This document shows, piece by piece, positions 1 through 5,495 of a DNA stretch of 5,495 nt. The stretch is from Halothiobacillaceae bacterium (GTDB lineage Bacteria > Pseudomonadota > Gammaproteobacteria > Halothiobacillales > Halothiobacillaceae), in NCBI GenBank assembly GCA_011380105.1, contig DRZW01000111.1, positions 1 to 5,495 of the forward strand, in the 5' to 3' direction. The position numbers were made by a program, and so were the translations under genes. Position 1 is the first letter of the stretch. The number at the start of each line of letters is the position of its first letter. Under the pieces are notes generated by a model. It was not told the origin of the DNA and did no database searches. It worked only from the letters and a program-made list of their open reading frames with translations.

Positions 1-34
1 GAGTAATGCGATCACTGAATCCACCGAGAATGCT

Positions 35-2707
35 ATGAGCCCCAAAACCGCTGAAAAAACACCATCAATTGTGCGTCTAAGCGATTATCGTCCACCTGAT
101 TTTTTGATTAAAACCGTTGAGTTAACCTTTGATTTGGCGGCGCATGATACTGAGGTTGAAGCCCGGATGTCTGTGGTGCGCAACGGGCAGCATAACCGGC
201 CGTTAGTTCTCGATGGTGACCGCTCAATGGTGCGCTTGACTCATCTGGAGATCGACGGTCAAGCACTTTGTGAAGATCACTATCAATTGGATCAACATCA
301 CCTGATCATCCAACAATGCCCCGATGAATTTAATCTCACTGTGCGCAACCGGGTTGATCCGGCGGCGAACACTGCCCTTGATGGTTTGTATCAATCTTCC
401 GGTAACTTCTGCACACAATGTGAACCACAGGGCTTTAGGCGGATTACCTATTTTCTAGATCGCCCGGATGTGCTGTCGGTATACACGGTCAATATTATTG
501 CTGATGGCGCTCATTTTCCGGTGTTGTTGAGCAACGGTAACCCGCTGGGTGTTGAAACCCTTGAAGATGGCCGCTTGAAGGCACGTTGGCATGACCCGTT
601 TCCCAAACCCTCTTATTTATTCGCTTTGGTGGCGGGTAATCTAAAGGCGCACCGCGATCGGTTTGTGACCGAGTCGGGCAGAAAGGTCGAACTGGCCATT
701 TATGTTGAGCCGCATAATATCGACCGCTGCGCGCACGCTATGGCCTCATTGAAGAAATCAATGCGCTGGGATGAGACCGCCTATGGCCGAGAATACGACC
801 TGGATGTTTTTAACATCGTCGCCGTTGATGACTTCAATATGGGCGCGATGGAAAATAAGGGCTTAAATATATTTAATTCCAAATTTATTCTCGCGAGGGC
901 AGAAACAGCGACTGATTCGGATTTTGAGGGCATTGAATCGGTCGTTGCACACGAATATTTCCACAACTGGTCAGGCAATCGCGTGACCTGTCGGGATTGG
1001 TTTCAACTATCCCTGAAAGAAGGGTTCACCGTCTTTCGGGATCAATGCTTTTCGGCGGATATGCACTCGGCCGGGGTGCAGCGCATTAAAGACGTCAGCC
1101 TGCTCAGGCAAATCCAGTTTGCCGAGGATGCCGGCCCGCAGGCACATCCGGTGCAGCCCAAGCAATACCAGCAAATTAATAATTTCTACACAGCTACGGT
1201 TTATAACAAGGGCGCGGAAGTGGTGCGGATGTGGCGCAATCTGCTCGGCGCTGATCGGTTTCGCGAGGCTACCGATCGCTATTTTGCGCGTTTTGATGGC
1301 CAAGCGGTGCGGATTGAAGATTTTATTGCTGTTATGGATGAACAGGCTGATTTTGATACCAGTCAGTTCCGCCGCTGGTATGACCGTGCTGGCACGCCGA
1401 TTGTCACCGCTCGCAGTCAGTTTATTGAGGGGCAGTACACGCTGGAGCTATCGCAAACCATTCCAGAGGCTGGCGGGCAGACTGACCAAGAACCATTTTT
1501 AATGCCACTGCGGTTGGCATTGTTTGATCATCACGGTAAACCGCTGGCACTAAATGGGCCGGATGGCAACGGCGAGAAAGAAATCACCCTGATTTTCAAC
1601 CAGACCTCACGCCGCATTCAGTTTGAGTTGGATACCGAACAGCCGCCGGTGTTGTCCATTAATCGCGGTTTTTCTGCACCGGTAATCATTGAGCATGACT
1701 ACAGCGATGAGGCCTTAGGCCTGTTGGCTCGTGCCGATAATGATCCTTTCAACCGATTTGATGCCTACCAGCGTTTAGTTATTAAAACCCTGCGCGCCTG
1801 GATTGATGATGCCTGTGAGCACGGTGCATTAGCTGATGTGGCATTACCAGAGGGGGTGAGCAAAGCCTTTGGTGCACTGTTGCACGAGTCCAATGAAAAA
1901 AACGAGTTGGATGCCCGGTTTGTTGCTGAATGTATGCAGCTGCCCAGCGAGAGTTACCTAGCCGAGCAATTCCAGCAGAACGTGCCGGTTGAATTCATCG
2001 CGCAGGCGCGCACTCGGTTGCGCGAGTTGCTGGCCGATGAGTGGGCTCAGAGTTTAATGCTGGTTTACCAAAACAACGAAGTGGCCAAGGGGTATCGTTT
2101 CGAAGGCGAGGATATTGGCAAACGCGCTTTGCGTTTACAAACGCTCACCTACTTAAATGCACTCGACCATCCTGCTTGGCGGCGGTTGGCAACCGAGCAG
2201 TATCATCATGCCGACAACATGACCGAACGCTTCAATGCGTTAGTAGCGTTGAGTGTTCGAGATACCCAAGAACGTGAAACTACCATGGCAGAATTCGCCC
2301 AGACCTATCAGGATGACCCGTTGGTGATGGACAAGTGGTTCGCCTTGAGTGCGCAGCTAGTCGAGCCCGACCAGACTGATCGTTTGCTTAAGTTGGAAGC
2401 CCACCCGCTGTTTTCGATAAAAAATCCCAACCGAGTGCGTGCTCTGGTCGGTAGTTTTGCCCGCAACAACCTACGCGCCTTTCATGCCGCTTCCGGTTCA
2501 GGCTATAAATATGTCAGCGATAAAGTGATCGAGCTTGATGCGATCAACCCGCAGATAGCAGCCCGACTGGCAACCGTCTTTAGCCGCTGGCAACGGTTTG
2601 ATGGCAACCGCGCTGATCATATGCGCGCGCACCTTGAGCGGATGATCGAGCGTGATGATTGCTCGTCGGATCTAAATGAAATTGCCCGCAAGGCGCTAAG
2701 CGGGTAG
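35..2707 (+). CDS. pepN: Aminopeptidase N (alanyl aminopeptidase), M1 family zinc metallopeptidase
   Basis: Broad-specificity cytoplasmic aminopeptidase that removes N-terminal residues from peptides during peptide recycling. The 890 residues are close to the E. coli enzyme (870), and catalytic positions run 9 residues ahead of it. Visible landmarks: the N-terminal beta domain carrying Glu130 in CTQCEPQGFR (free amino-terminus binding), the GAMEN exopeptidase motif at 270-274, the zinc motif HEYFH at 306-310 with third ligand Glu329, and catalytic Tyr390 in TVYNKGAEV. A beta domain and a helical C-terminal domain ending near NPNRVRALVGSFARNN follow. No signal peptide is seen. The ATG at 35 has only a weak ribosome site (GAGAA, 26-30). 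The frame stays open to the left window edge, so an earlier start is possible, but the ATG gives a normal family N-terminus. The reading frame and all key residues are intact. Confidence 0.97.
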   Translation: MSPKTAEKTPSIVRLSDYRPPDFLIKTVELTFDLAAHDTEVEARMSVVRNGQHNRPLVLDGDRSMVRLTHLEIDGQALCEDHYQLDQHHLIIQQCPDEFNLTVRNRVDPAANTALDGLYQSSGNFCTQCEPQGFRRITYFLDRPDVLSVYTVNIIADGAHFPVLLSNGNPLGVETLEDGRLKARWHDPFPKPSYLFALVAGNLKAHRDRFVTESGRKVELAIYVEPHNIDRCAHAMASLKKSMRWDETAYGREYDLDVFNIVAVDDFNMGAMENKGLNIFNSKFILARAETATDSDFEGIESVVAHEYFHNWSGNRVTCRDWFQLSLKEGFTVFRDQCFSADMHSAGVQRIKDVSLLRQIQFAEDAGPQAHPVQPKQYQQINNFYTATVYNKGAEVVRMWRNLLGADRFREATDRYFARFDGQAVRIEDFIAVMDEQADFDTSQFRRWYDRAGTPIVTARSQFIEGQYTLELSQTIPEAGGQTDQEPFLMPLRLALFDHHGKPLALNGPDGNGEKEITLIFNQTSRRIQFELDTEQPPVLSINRGFSAPVIIEHDYSDEALGLLARADNDPFNRFDAYQRLVIKTLRAWIDDACEHGALADVALPEGVSKAFGALLHESNEKNELDARFVAECMQLPSESYLAEQFQQNVPVEFIAQARTRLRELLADEWAQSLMLVYQNNEVAKGYRFEGEDIGKRALRLQTLTYLNALDHPAWRRLATEQYHHADNMTERFNALVALSVRDTQERETTMAEFAQTYQDDPLVMDKWFALSAQLVEPDQTDRLLKLEAHPLFSIKNPNRVRALVGSFARNNLRAFHAASGSGYKYVSDKVIELDAINPQIAARLATVFSRWQRFDGNRADHMRAHLERMIERDDCSSDLNEIARKALSG

Positions 2708-2710
2708 GAG
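2706..2710 (+). promoter_or_regulatory. Ribosome binding site of the small membrane protein, overlapping the pepN stop
   Basis: AGGAG lies 10 bases before the GTG at 2721 and shares bases with the pepN stop codon TAG (2705-2707). It decides the start of the downstream gene in favour of GTG 2721 over the in-frame ATG at 2751, which has no ribosome site. The arrangement suggests translational coupling to pepN (inference). Confidence 0.7.
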
Positions 2711-2720
2711 CGTGCCTTAG

Positions 2721-2972
2721 GTGCCAAGCCTGCTGATTAAACTATCGTTAATGCTGTTAGCGTGGATGATCAGCGCCATTGTCGTCTGGTCAGGATTTTT
2801 GATCTGGCAGGGGCAGCCGGCATCCATTCAGGATTGGCCGTTGCTGCTAGTGATTATTGGCGTGCTGGCTTTTTTGTTAAATATACCAGCCGCCACGCCC
2901 GCACTCAGGATGGCTTTGCTGCTAGTGCCTTGGCTGCTGGCAGGGGTGTGGTCGCTTAGCGGGATATACTAA
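2721..2972 (+). CDS. Small three-helix inner-membrane protein of unknown function
   Basis: An 83-residue, strongly hydrophobic protein that I do not recognise as a named family. Three likely membrane segments are visible at about residues 8-29, 39-57 and 61-80. They are joined by a short polar loop (QGQPASIQD, 30-38) and a turn carrying Arg63. It is rich in Trp and Leu and has no soluble domain or catalytic motif. The GTG start is supported by AGGAG at the right distance and by an in-frame TAG immediately upstream (2718-2720). It begins 13 bases after the pepN stop, so it is probably cotranscribed with pepN. The intact frame and hydrophobic pattern suggest a real gene. Whether it is functionally tied to PepN cannot be told; PepN itself is a soluble enzyme. 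Confidence 0.75.
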   Translation: MPSLLIKLSLMLLAWMISAIVVWSGFLIWQGQPASIQDWPLLLVIIGVLAFLLNIPAATPALRMALLLVPWLLAGVWSLSGIY

Positions 2973-3004
2973 ATGCTGCATTGTTTGTGCCTGCCGGCTC
3001 TTAG

Positions 3005-3040
3005 CAAAACGGCGGATTAAACCCCGGCGAGGCGGTTTTG
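3005..3040 (+). terminator. Possible weak terminator hairpin after the pepN transcript
   Basis: CAAAAC (3005-3010) can pair with GTTTTG (3035-3040), with only patchy pairing inside (CGG 3013-3015 with CCG 3024-3026). The T-run is part of the stem and no further T tract follows. This is a poor intrinsic terminator, so the pepN transcript may instead end by Rho or run on. Confidence 0.2.
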
Positions 3041-3044
3041 ATCT

Positions 3045-3221
3045 AATTCAGTGGGTTTAGAATTTGTGGGATGTTGCTCATTGTTGCCAGGCTGGTCGAT
3101 TTTATCGCCCGGATTTCGGCTGCGGAATTTCAGCCACAAGAAAAACCAATGCTCAGACAAGCAATGCGATCACGCCTGCGCCTAAATCGACGGCCCTGAA
3201 AAATTAGCAACCCACTGAATT
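3045..3221. repeat. Nested imperfect inverted repeat, 177 bases
   Basis: The outer arms are perfect over 13 bases: AATTCAGTGGGTT (3045-3057) and AACCCACTGAATT (3209-3221). Further complementary segments follow in the same nested order: 3061-3065 with 3201-3205, 3088-3091 with 3195-3198, 3095-3102 (GTCGATTT) with 3184-3191, and 3104-3108 with 3166-3170. A small local stem, GGCTG/CAGCC (3118-3122 and 3131-3135), lies near the apex. This fits a long imperfect hairpin RNA or a decayed miniature element with terminal inverted repeats. I see no flanking target duplication. The pairing is direct observation; any function is inference. Confidence 0.5.
3071..3199 (+). CDS. Very tentative 42-residue ORF inside the inverted repeat
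   Basis: An ATG-initiated frame of 42 codons. It begins with a hydrophobic or amphipathic stretch (MLLIVARLVDFIARISAA) and ends with an Arg-rich tail (MLRQAMRSRLRLNRRP). It lies wholly between the arms of the 3045-3221 inverted repeat. No proper ribosome site is present: GTGGG abuts the ATG with no spacing. A second + frame is also open over the same bases, so openness alone proves little. I recognise no family. The hydrophobic start and basic tail would suit a small membrane-associated peptide, but this may well be chance. Confidence 0.15.
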   Translation: MLLIVARLVDFIARISAAEFQPQEKPMLRQAMRSRLRLNRRP

Positions 3222-3321
3222 GTTTCAGTAATATAGTGGATTTGGCCTTGATGGATTGCAAGAAACTACGATCATGAGGGCTATTTCCTCGCAAAAACCG
3301 ATGACTTCCCAGGGCCAGAAT

Positions 3322-3413
3322 CCAGCAAGCACCCGCTGACGACCCGGCATACCACCCGGGGCAGCTTGGTGCGGATATCGCAGCTATTAGGGCTGATCGA
3401 GCCCTTGCTGGGC
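3322..3413 (+). repeat. GC-rich cluster of hairpins, some mutually exclusive
   Basis: CCAGCAAG (3322-3329) is complementary to CTTGCTGG (3404-3411). Inside lies a stem of GCTG/CAGC (3335-3338 and 3362-3365) closing CCCGG/CCGGG (3343-3347 and 3356-3360). A further hairpin, AGGGCT/AGCCCT (3389-3394 and 3400-3405, five-base loop), competes with GCCC/GGGC (3401-3404 and 3410-3413). No T-run follows, so it is not a standard terminator. It could belong to a structured RNA, but short GC-rich stems also arise by chance. Confidence 0.3.
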
Positions 3414-3497
3414 CGGTCAACCGCCCAAAGCCGCCTCTCGTTTCGGCCAGCTAGCTGATAGGTTGCCGATTTCAAGAGAAATGTTCAGGGACGACTA

Positions 3498-3525
3498 AAG
3501 ATGGCTTGCATCTTCCTATATTTTT
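3498..3525 (+). terminator. Candidate weak intrinsic terminator or attenuator upstream of fabD
   Basis: A 6-base perfect stem AAGATG/CATCTT (3498-3503 and 3509-3514) with a five-base loop is followed two bases later by TATATTTTT (3517-3525). The layout is that of an intrinsic terminator, but the stem is short and AT-rich. It could end a transcript coming from upstream and so separate fabD from pepN. Confidence 0.3.
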
Positions 3526-3701
3526 GATATACATCATCGCTCGATGTGGGCGGGCCAGTACTCGAACTTGCTTGCTGCGGTTGTTCTTGGCTCTGTTCTT
3601 TTGCCCATGCTCTGAGCAGCCGTTAGCCAGCCCTGTGGCAAACACGGTTTTAATTCGTGATAAACTCCCAGCCAAACAATGCGAGGTTAACGCATACTCT
3701 G

Positions 3702-3715
3702 GTGGCAAAAGCCAC
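3702..3715. repeat. Short perfect hairpin 57 bases before fabD
   Basis: GTGGC-AAAA-GCCAC forms a five-base stem with a four-base loop. No T-run follows, so it is unlikely to be a terminator. It lies 13 bases upstream of the -35 element and might be a protein-binding dyad, but nothing identifies a regulator. Confidence 0.3.
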
Positions 3716-3728
3716 AGCCTATCGCCAT

Positions 3729-3757
3729 TTGGCATGGGTTAAGCGGATAAATATAGT
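3729..3757 (+). promoter_or_regulatory. Predicted sigma70-type promoter for fabD-fabG
   Basis: TTGGCA (3729-3734) and TATAGT (3752-3757) each match the consensus at five of six positions and are exactly 17 bases apart. Transcription would be expected to start near 3764, only about 8 bases before the fabD ATG and inside or past its AAAGG ribosome site. The -35 overlaps a small dyad, GCCA/TGGC (3724-3727 and 3730-3733), which could serve as an operator. The element match is seen directly; use as a promoter is inferred. Confidence 0.5.
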
Positions 3758-3758
3758 T

Positions 3759-3763
3759 AAAGG
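3759..3763 (+). promoter_or_regulatory. Ribosome binding site of fabD
   Basis: AAAGG lies 8 bases before the ATG at 3772. An in-frame TAG at 3754-3756 rules out any earlier ATG start, so this site and ATG fix the fabD start. It partly overlaps the predicted transcription start of the promoter at 3729-3757. Confidence 0.6.
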
Positions 3764-3771
3764 TACTGGAT

Positions 3772-4698
3772 ATGACAGTAGCGGTCTTTCCTGGGCAGGG
3801 GTCGCAGTCGATTGGTATGGTCAGCAATTGGGGGGCGCATGAGCCACAGGCACAAGCGGTGTTCGAGCAAGCCTCTGATGTGCTCGGTTATGATCTCTGG
3901 GCGCTGGTTAGCGAGGGTGATAAACACAAGCTGGATCAGACCCACGTCACCCAACCTGCTATGCTGGCGGCAGATATAGCCGCATATCGTATTTATCAGG
4001 ATCAAGGTGGTGCTGCGCCTGTGGCACTTGCAGGCCACAGCTTGGGTGAGTATGCGGCACTGGTGGCTGCGGATGCGCTAGATTTTGCCGATGCCATCCG
4101 ACTGGTGGCGCGTCGGGGTACGTTAATGCAGCAAGCGGTGCCTGAAGGCGAGGGTGGCATGGCTGCGATATTGGGTCTGGATGATGATGCGGTATGTCAG
4201 GTTTGTGAACAGGCAGCCAACGGCGCGGTCTGTGAGCCGGTTAATTTCAATGCTCCCGGTCAAGTGGTTGTCGCAGGTGAGCGTGCGGCAGTGGATCGTG
4301 CTTGTGATCTGGCAAAAGAGCAAGGCGCTAAGCGTGCTCTAATCCTGCCGGTAAGCGTGCCCTCGCATTCATCGTTAATGAAACCGGCGGCTGTTGCTCT
4401 GCGCACGGAAATCGAGGCCTGTAATATCCGTAAGCCCGCTATCCCCGTAATACACAACGTGGATGCGCAGGCTCATCCTGATCCGAATGATATCGTCGAT
4501 ATGCTCGTCGAGCAGCTCTATCGCCCGGTGCGCTGGGTGGGCTGTGTCCGCACCGCAGTAGTGTTGGGTGCCACCGCGCAACTTGAATTTGGACCGGGTA
4601 AGGTGCTGACCGGTTTGGTGCGGCGCATTGATCGCAAAATGCCCGCTAAAGCGGTTTTTGATGAGCCCTCGTTGGCAACGGTTTTAGCTGAACAATAA
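3772..4698 (+). CDS. fabD: Malonyl-CoA:acyl carrier protein transacylase
   Basis: Transfers malonyl groups from malonyl-CoA to acyl carrier protein, supplying the two-carbon donor for type II fatty-acid synthesis in the cytoplasm. The 308-residue length matches the family. Near the N-terminus is FPGQGSQ (6-12). The nucleophile elbow GHSLGEY (88-94) places the catalytic serine at Ser90, and Arg115 in ARRGTLMQ is the malonate carboxylate-binding arginine. The catalytic histidine is His199 in PVSVPSHSSLM, and the C-terminal EFGPGKVLTGL motif is present. All key residues are intact. The gene starts a two-gene run with fabG, but it lacks the usual plsX and fabH neighbours upstream and seems to have its own promoter. 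Confidence 0.97.
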   Translation: MTVAVFPGQGSQSIGMVSNWGAHEPQAQAVFEQASDVLGYDLWALVSEGDKHKLDQTHVTQPAMLAADIAAYRIYQDQGGAAPVALAGHSLGEYAALVAADALDFADAIRLVARRGTLMQQAVPEGEGGMAAILGLDDDAVCQVCEQAANGAVCEPVNFNAPGQVVVAGERAAVDRACDLAKEQGAKRALILPVSVPSHSSLMKPAAVALRTEIEACNIRKPAIPVIHNVDAQAHPDPNDIVDMLVEQLYRPVRWVGCVRTAVVLGATAQLEFGPGKVLTGLVRRIDRKMPAKAVFDEPSLATVLAEQ

Positions 4699-4712
4699 AT
4701 TGACAGGTTTTC

Positions 4713-5474
4713 ATGACTGATCAGAACAACCAATTCGCCGCGATAGAAGGCAAAGTCGCCCTGGTCACCGGGGCTTCACGTGGTATTGGCGCGGCCATTG
4801 CTGCTGAACTGTCCGCTGCAGGCGCTGTGGTCATCGGTACGGCCACCTCAGAAAAGGGTGCTGATGCGATCAATGAGCGCTTGGCTGTAAGTGGCGGTGC
4901 TGGTTTGGTGCTGAATGTTACTGATAGCGAGCAGGTGGATGCTACTATCAAGACTATCAACGAGCGCTTCGGGCCGATTGAGATTTTGGTCAACAATGCC
5001 GGTATCACCCGTGATAGCTTACTGATGCGGATGAAAGCCGATGATTGGAATGATGTACTCGATACCAATTTAACTTCGGTATTTCGTTTAACCCAAAAGG
5101 TGTTGCGCGGCATGGCTAAAGCCCGTTATGGTCGGATTATCTCGATTGCCTCGGTAGTAGGTGCAATGGGTAATGCTGGGCAGACTAACTATGCTGCAGC
5201 AAAAGCGGGTATCGAAGGGTTTTCGCGTTCGCTAGCGCGTGAAATCGGATCGCGCGGGGTGACGGTGAATGTTGTTGCTCCAGGGTTTATCCAGACTGAT
5301 ATGACCGATGCGCTAGCCGATGCGCAAAAAGAGGCTTTGTTGGGTAATATTCCCGCTAATCGTCTTGGTCAGCCTGAAGAAATCGCAGCCGTAGTACGGT
5401 TTTTGGCCTCCGATCAGGCCGCATACATCAATGGGCAAACCATCCACGTCAACGGCGGGATGTACATGGGTTAA
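4713..5474 (+). CDS. fabG: 3-oxoacyl-[acyl carrier protein] reductase
   Basis: NADPH-dependent reductase of the short-chain dehydrogenase/reductase family that reduces 3-oxoacyl-ACP to 3-hydroxyacyl-ACP in each fatty-acid elongation cycle. Visible motifs: the dinucleotide-binding TGASRGIG (19-26), NNAG (94-97), the catalytic tetrad Asn119, Ser147, Tyr160 and Lys164 (YAAAK), and PGFIQTDM after strand six. It ends in the typical VNGGMYMG. At 253 residues it is about 9 longer than E. coli FabG, all of it in a polar N-terminal lead (TDQNNQFAAI) before the first strand. It begins 14 bases after the fabD stop. Its ribosome site is weak (ACAGG, 4703-4707), which fits an internal operon gene. A specialised SDR is possible in principle, but position beside fabD and close motif agreement make FabG nearly certain. 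Confidence 0.96.
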   Translation: MTDQNNQFAAIEGKVALVTGASRGIGAAIAAELSAAGAVVIGTATSEKGADAINERLAVSGGAGLVLNVTDSEQVDATIKTINERFGPIEILVNNAGITRDSLLMRMKADDWNDVLDTNLTSVFRLTQKVLRGMAKARYGRIISIASVVGAMGNAGQTNYAAAKAGIEGFSRSLAREIGSRGVTVNVVAPGFIQTDMTDALADAQKEALLGNIPANRLGQPEEIAAVVRFLASDQAAYINGQTIHVNGGMYMG

Positions 5475-5495
5475 GCCCGTTTTGCCCATTGAGGC

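Larger units (their letters stand above)
2973..3771. other. 799-base intergenic region with several inverted repeats, no convincing gene
   Basis: This long gap between the small membrane protein and fabD holds no ORF that looks like a known protein on either strand. Frames that stay open here begin with TTG or have no plausible start, and their products are low-complexity, rich in Arg, Ser or Cys. Read from left to right it holds: a weak hairpin after the membrane gene (about 3005-3040), nested inverted repeats (3045-3221), a GC-rich hairpin cluster (about 3322-3413), an AT-rich hairpin with a T-run (3498-3525), a tight hairpin (3702-3715), and a promoter-like pair before fabD. No plsX, fabH or rpmF remnant was recognised, although those genes often precede fabD in gammaproteobacteria. 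Confidence 0.7.

Noticed and set aside
3163..3173. 11-base direct repeat of AATGCGATCAC with bases 5-15
   Set aside because: Matches of 11 bases are expected by chance several times in a window of this size, and the copies share no further context.
3130..3420. 96-codon open frame on the minus strand in the gap
   Set aside because: It needs a TTG start with no clear ribosome site, its product is low-complexity and rich in Arg, Ser and Ala, and it resembles no family I know.
3252..3455. + strand open frame in the gap that might be a remnant of plsX or fabH
   Set aside because: No ATG or GTG start in a sensible place, and none of the PlsX (DVMGGD) or FabH (ACAGF, GNTSAAS-type) motifs are present in any frame.
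3556..3575. tRNA T-loop-like bases on the minus strand (GTTCGAGTAC)
   Set aside because: The bases on either side do not form the five-base T stem, and no acceptor stem or anticodon arm is present nearby.
3506..3742. 78-codon + strand frame ending just before fabD, with a Leu/Phe-rich stretch and several Cys (lipoprotein-like LALFFC)
   Set aside because: It starts with TTG without a ribosome site, overlaps the T-run and the fabD promoter elements, and the Cys-rich product has no proper signal-peptide layout.
4721..5113. 130-codon minus-strand frame inside fabG
   Set aside because: It is the antisense shadow of a well-supported gene, with a composition set by the fabG codons and no recognisable domain.
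5466..5489. ATGGG/CCCAT stem spanning the fabG stop as a terminator
   Set aside because: Only five base pairs with a 14-base loop and no T-run before the window ends; the operon probably continues to acpP.

Overview
The window looks like ordinary chromosomal DNA of a gammaproteobacterium of moderate G+C. I infer this from a full-length E. coli-type PepN aminopeptidase and from FabD and FabG that match the proteobacterial type II fatty-acid synthesis enzymes throughout. The lineage below class cannot be named from the sequence. All convincing genes lie on the + strand. I see no tRNA, rRNA, CRISPR array, transposase or phage gene.

Layout: (1) pepN (35-2707), a complete M1-family zinc aminopeptidase. 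(2) A small three-helix membrane protein (GTG start, 2721-2972), whose Shine-Dalgarno sequence overlaps the pepN stop codon, so the two are probably translationally coupled. (3) A 799-base stretch, 2973-3771, with no convincing gene. It holds several inverted repeats, a very tentative 42-codon ORF, a hairpin followed by a T-run, and a near-consensus sigma70-type promoter just before fabD. (4) fabD (3772-4698) and fabG (4713-5474), separated by 14 bases and evidently one operon; acpP would be the usual next gene but lies beyond the window.

FabD loads malonyl groups onto acyl carrier protein. FabG carries out the first reduction of each elongation cycle. PepN recycles peptides and has no direct link to lipid synthesis.

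The unusual part is the gap before fabD. In many gammaproteobacteria plsX and fabH directly precede fabD. Here neither is present, and I found no recognisable remnant of either. The non-coding stretch contains an inverted repeat whose 13-base perfect outer arms (3045-3057 and 3209-3221) enclose further collinear complementary segments, suggesting either a long imperfect hairpin RNA or a decayed small mobile element. I do not see a clearly new multi-gene system; the gap is the part worth examining.
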